A stretch of DNA of 64,000 bases from Gammaproteobacteria bacterium (GTDB taxonomy: Bacteria > Pseudomonadota > Gammaproteobacteria > Steroidobacterales > Steroidobacteraceae), in assembly GCA_013289615.1 (NCBI GenBank), contig JABCZO010000004.1, positions 95,274 to 159,273 on the forward strand. Direction: 5' to 3'. Position numbers and translations under genes: made by a program. The stretch's first letter is position 1, and each line of letters starts with the position of its first letter. The notes below the pieces were generated by a model. It was given only the letters and a program-made list of their open reading frames with translations, ran no database searches and was not told the DNA's origin. Shown in pieces: positions 61,424 through 64,000 of this stretch.

Positions 61424-61930
61424 TTACGCTTCCCGCCAGCCAGGCTTGCTCGGGTCGGTCAAGTGATAATGGATTGGGCCCATGCCGGTGATGGCGATGA
61501 TCGCCGGTTCCGACACTTTTTTTGGCACGCCGTCATAGTGCGGCGTGAGGGCGACGCGGCGCACGAAGGAGCCGGCTCGAACTGGCACCGTTGCTTCAGG
61601 GGCGAAGTCTTCGCCGCTTGCCACATACCAGGTTCCGGACAGAACCACGCACAGACGTTCCGTCTCGTAGAAATGCGGGGCGCTCATATAGCCGGGATGC
61701 CAGCGGATCAGCACGAAATATTGGCCCGGATCGCCGATGGCGCCAATCATGGCGGCCTGCTCGGCCATTCCCGGCGGAAAATTGTACAACGGCTGCCACG
61801 GAATCTTGTCCGGCGGCGTGATGATGGTCATGCCTGGGTCGACCCCCGTCGCCTGCGCCGCGCCGATCCCGAAGGAAGCGCCGGCGACGGCCAGCAGCAG
61901 AGCGCGACGATTGGGTGTGAATTCCTGCAT
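61424..61930 (-). CDS. Secreted cupin-fold protein
   Basis: A 168-residue cupin-like protein with an N-terminal signal (NRRALLLAVAGASFGIGAAQATG, Tat-like with paired arginines). Cupin motif: WHPGYMSAPHFYETERLCVVLSGTWYVASGEDF, and a second histidine near the C-terminus (PHYDGVP). GGAG nine bases before the ATG supports the start. Substrate unknown. Confidence 0.78.
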   Translation of the reverse strand: MQEFTPNRRALLLAVAGASFGIGAAQATGVDPGMTIITPPDKIPWQPLYNFPPGMAEQAAMIGAIGDPGQYFVLIRWHPGYMSAPHFYETERLCVVLSGTWYVASGEDFAPEATVPVRAGSFVRRVALTPHYDGVPKKVSEPAIIAITGMGPIHYHLTDPSKPGWREA

Positions 61931-62056
61931 AGACGTTTTCTCCGGCCGACGGACAGCGAAATCGAGATTGGCGGTTCCTACGCGCATTCAAAGAATCTGC
62001 GTTTCAGCGCGGTGGTAATTGTCTGCATTTTATCCCTCGACTAACCGCTGGCGCCA

Positions 62057-62204
62057 TCACGGCCTCTTCCGATACAGCTGATCAAACCGCCTCTCGAGCT
62101 TCGGATTATTCCCCCTGAACCGGTCGATCACCTTCATCGACCATTCAAAGTATTCCCGCTTCCGATCGATGGCCCAGTCCTTGGGCGGCGATGCCAGGAT
62201 ATCC
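62057..62204 (-). pseudogene. C-terminal remnant of a gene cut by the IS66 element
   Basis: In the frame ending at 62057 the minus strand encodes about 48 residues: DILASPPKDWAIDRKREYFE, then WSMKVIDRFRGNNPKLERRF and DQLYRKRP. This looks like a real protein C-terminus, interrupted where the IS begins at 62205. The family is not recognised. The 5' part should lie beyond the far end of the element, outside the window. Confidence 0.6.
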
Positions 62205-62246
62205 GTAAGCGTCCGGCGCGTACCGCATTGACACCTGGTGCGCTGG

Positions 62247-63812
62247 CTAGGCGGCTTGCTGCACCATGGGTGTGAGCGATGCTGCTACATTCCACGGCAA
62301 TAGTTCATCGATGCGATTGATCGGGTGCTCGGCGATACGTTCGAGAACGCGCCGCAAGTAGGCTTCCGGATCGATGTCATTGAGTTTGGCCGTGCCGATC
62401 AGCGAGTAGATGCCAGCAGCGCGCTCGCCGCCGGTGTCCGCACCGGCGAAGAGATGATTTTTACGCCCAAGTGCGATGGTTCGCAGGGTTCTCTCTGCCG
62501 CATTGTTATCGAGCTCGGCCCGTCCGTCCTCGCGGTATCTGCAGAGTGCCTCCCAGCGGGAGAGCGCGTAGCGGATCGCACCGGCGAGCTCCGACTTCTT
62601 GGACAATGGGCGCATCGTGGCAAGAAACCAGGTGTGCAGATCGGTAAGCAGTGGGCCGGCACGCGCCTGGCGCGCGCCGCGCCGCTCCTCCGGTGGCTTG
62701 CCGCGGATCTCGCTCTCGATGGCATATAGCGCGCCGATCCGATCAAGGGCTTCCTTTGCGATCGCAGACTGCGTCGCCTCGTACAGATCAAAGAATTTGC
62801 GTCTCACATGTGCCCAGCAGGCGATCTCGTGGATCCTGCCGCTCTCGAACAATCGATCAAAGCCTGCATAGCCGTCGGCGTGCAACGCACCGGTAAAGCC
62901 TGCCAGATGGACCCGCGGATGCTGTCCCTTGCGATCGGGCGTATAGCGAAACAGCACGGCCGCTGGGGTGGTGCTTGCCCAGGGCCGCTCATCGCGCACG
63001 TACGTCCATATCCGTGCCATCTTGGTCTTGCCCGTCCCCGGCGCCAGCACCGGATACGGGGTATCATCGGCATGCAAATGCGTGCCGGAAAGCACGTGGC
63101 GCCCCAGTGCCTCGATGAGAGGTTCGAGCAGCGCATGGGCACCGCCCACCCAGTCGGAGAGCGTTGAGCGATCAAGCTCAAGCCCTGCGCGGGCGTAAAT
63201 CTGGCTCTGCCGGTACAGCGGCAAGTGATCGGCATACTTGGAGACTAGGACGTGGGCGAGCATGCCGGAACCTGCGATCCCGCGGGCAATAGGCCGCGAG
63301 GGTGCCGGCGCCTGGATGATCTTCTCGCAGCGGCTGCAGGCGAGCTTCGGCCTTATGTGGCGGATGACTTTAAAGCGATCTGGAATGTACTCGAGCAGCT
63401 CTGCCACATCTTCACCCAGCAGGCGCATCGTGCCGCCACAGGCCGGACAGGTGCAGGTCTCGGAGGCTAGCGGCTCGTGAAGCACGTTCTCGCGCGGCAG
63501 ATGCGCCGGAAGTGGCCGACGGACGGACTTCTCACGCACCGTCTCAGGCACGGGCGCTACCGCAGGGGCACTCGCTTCGGCAGCCTCCAGATCTTCGAGG
63601 GCGAGCTCGAGCTGGGCAATCTTCTCGTTGAGCTGCTCGGAGGATCGCCCGAACTGCATGCGCTTGAGTTGCGCGATCTGCAATTTAAGGGTCTGGATCT
63701 CGAGTTGCCGGGAGAGAAGCCGCGCCTCGGCCTCTTCAAGGGCCGCCTGACTCTCGATCACGAGTCGCTTGAGAGTCTCGATGTCGTCCGGCAGATCGAG
63801 GGCTGCGGGCAT
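62247..63812 (-). CDS. tnpC: IS66 family transposase (TnpC)
   Basis: A 521-residue IS66 transposase. In order: N-terminal leucine-zipper helix (ESQAALEEAEARLLSRQLEIQTLKLQI), a zinc-finger region (CTCPACGG...LACSRCEKII), the catalytic core (HLHADDTPYPVLAPGTGKTKMARIW; FTGALHADGYAGFDRLFESGRI) and the C-terminal IS66 domain (AERTLRTIALGRKNHLFAGAD). The frame is intact, so the element may be active. Confidence 0.95.
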   Translation of the reverse strand: MPAALDLPDDIETLKRLVIESQAALEEAEARLLSRQLEIQTLKLQIAQLKRMQFGRSSEQLNEKIAQLELALEDLEAAEASAPAVAPVPETVREKSVRRPLPAHLPRENVLHEPLASETCTCPACGGTMRLLGEDVAELLEYIPDRFKVIRHIRPKLACSRCEKIIQAPAPSRPIARGIAGSGMLAHVLVSKYADHLPLYRQSQIYARAGLELDRSTLSDWVGGAHALLEPLIEALGRHVLSGTHLHADDTPYPVLAPGTGKTKMARIWTYVRDERPWASTTPAAVLFRYTPDRKGQHPRVHLAGFTGALHADGYAGFDRLFESGRIHEIACWAHVRRKFFDLYEATQSAIAKEALDRIGALYAIESEIRGKPPEERRGARQARAGPLLTDLHTWFLATMRPLSKKSELAGAIRYALSRWEALCRYREDGRAELDNNAAERTLRTIALGRKNHLFAGADTGGERAAGIYSLIGTAKLNDIDPEAYLRRVLERIAEHPINRIDELLPWNVAASLTPMVQQAA

Positions 63813-63872
63813 GCAGCATTATAATCGATGCGCGCGCTCAATGCACGCGAACTGCCTATAAAATAAGGCCTT

Positions 63873-64000
63873 TTACACCATCGTCTGCGGTTGCCATGTG
63901 CGCTCAGGGCGCTTCCAGTTAATCCCTTCCAGCAGCATCGATAGCTGCGCTGCCGACAAGTGCACGGTGCCTGAGCTCGCCAGTGGCCACACGAACTTGC
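63873..64000 (-). CDS. tnpB: IS66 accessory protein TnpB (C-terminal part, cut by window edge)
   Basis: The last 42 residues of TnpB: KFVWPLASSGTVHLSAAQLS, then MLLEGINWKRPERTW and QPQTMV. The LSxAQLxMLLEGIxW pattern is diagnostic for IS66 Orf2. It lies 60 bases upstream of tnpC. Confidence 0.88.
   Translation of the reverse strand, partial: KFVWPLASSGTVHLSAAQLSMLLEGINWKRPERTWQPQTMV

Larger units (their letters stand above)
62205..64000 (-). mobile_element. IS66-family insertion sequence (one end visible)
   Basis: The left end begins GTAAGCGTCCGGCGCGTACC, the GTAA start usual for IS66 terminal inverted repeats. It contains tnpC complete and the 3' end of tnpB; tnpA and the other terminus lie beyond the window. 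The flanking 8 bases GGATATCC (62197-62204) are the candidate target duplication. Confidence 0.85.

Noticed and set aside
1..64000. CRISPR arrays, tRNA and rRNA genes
   Set aside because: No regularly spaced repeats and no cloverleaf or rRNA-like sequence was recognised in the intergenic regions by eye.

Overview
The window reads as a high-GC gammaproteobacterial chromosome segment, probably from the Xanthomonadales/Nevskiales side of the class. Supports are the rpoE-rseA-rseB...lepA-lepB-rnc-era-recO block, the sdhC-D-A-B-sdhE operon, and an aryl-polyene/xanthomonadin-type pigment cluster. Assignment to a genus is not possible from the sequence alone.

Layout. (1) 1-8.1 kb, minus strand: sigma-E and its regulators, a small thioredoxin-fold protein, LepA, signal peptidase I, RNase III, Era and the start of RecO. 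(2) 8.2-12.2 kb, minus: succinate dehydrogenase with two assembly factors, SdhE at the 3' end and a short SdhAF4-like (DUF1674) protein at the 5' end. (3) 12.2-16.6 kb: YgfZ, a GAF-PAS-GGDEF-EAL protein and a DUF374 acyltransferase. (4) 16.7-34.5 kb, plus: 18 tightly packed, mostly overlapping genes forming an aryl-polyene (xanthomonadin-like) pathway. They comprise a FAAL-ACP fusion, a flavin halogenase-like enzyme, a XanB2-type chorismatase, free ACP, acyl ligase, ketosynthase plus chain-length-factor-like partner, ketoreductase, dehydratases, acyltransferase, glycosyltransferase, methyltransferase, LolA-like carrier and MMPL exporter. Two small secreted proteins and an LpxL-family acyltransferase follow. 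(5) 36-42.3 kb: HemJ, a TonB-C-like protein, and an accessory patch in which a broken LysR gene and a TIR-TolB-TPR membrane protein lie between two 63-bp direct repeats of the 3' end of an SDR gene. (6) 42.3-49 kb, minus: a tetrapyrrole operon hemA-hemCD-histidine kinase-response regulator-hemE-hemN with a Fur-box-like site upstream. (7) 49-55 kb: an oxidative aldose catabolism locus (dehydrogenase, lactonase, mutarotase, IlvD/EDD dehydratase, GntR regulator) with a shared candidate operator. (8) 55-62 kb: small membrane proteins, a poly-gamma-glutamate-hydrolase-like protein, kbl-tdh threonine catabolism, a frameshifted alpha/beta hydrolase, a secreted protein and a cupin. (9) 62.2 kb to the end: an IS66-family element that has cut off the 5' part of another gene.

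Working together: in the pigment cluster a chorismate-derived hydroxybenzoate starter would be activated, extended by the KS/CLF-KR-dehydratase set on ACP, optionally halogenated and methylated, moved to a lipid or sugar acceptor and exported by the LolA/MMPL pair. The sugar locus would oxidise an aldose such as galactose or arabinose to its lactone, hydrolyse it and dehydrate the aldonate; the downstream aldolase or dehydratase is not in the window. Most promising for follow-up are the direct-repeat-bounded TIR segment, the two-component system inside the haem operon, the 20-bp tandem duplication that creates a translational relay before the ketosynthase, and the paired Sdh assembly factors.
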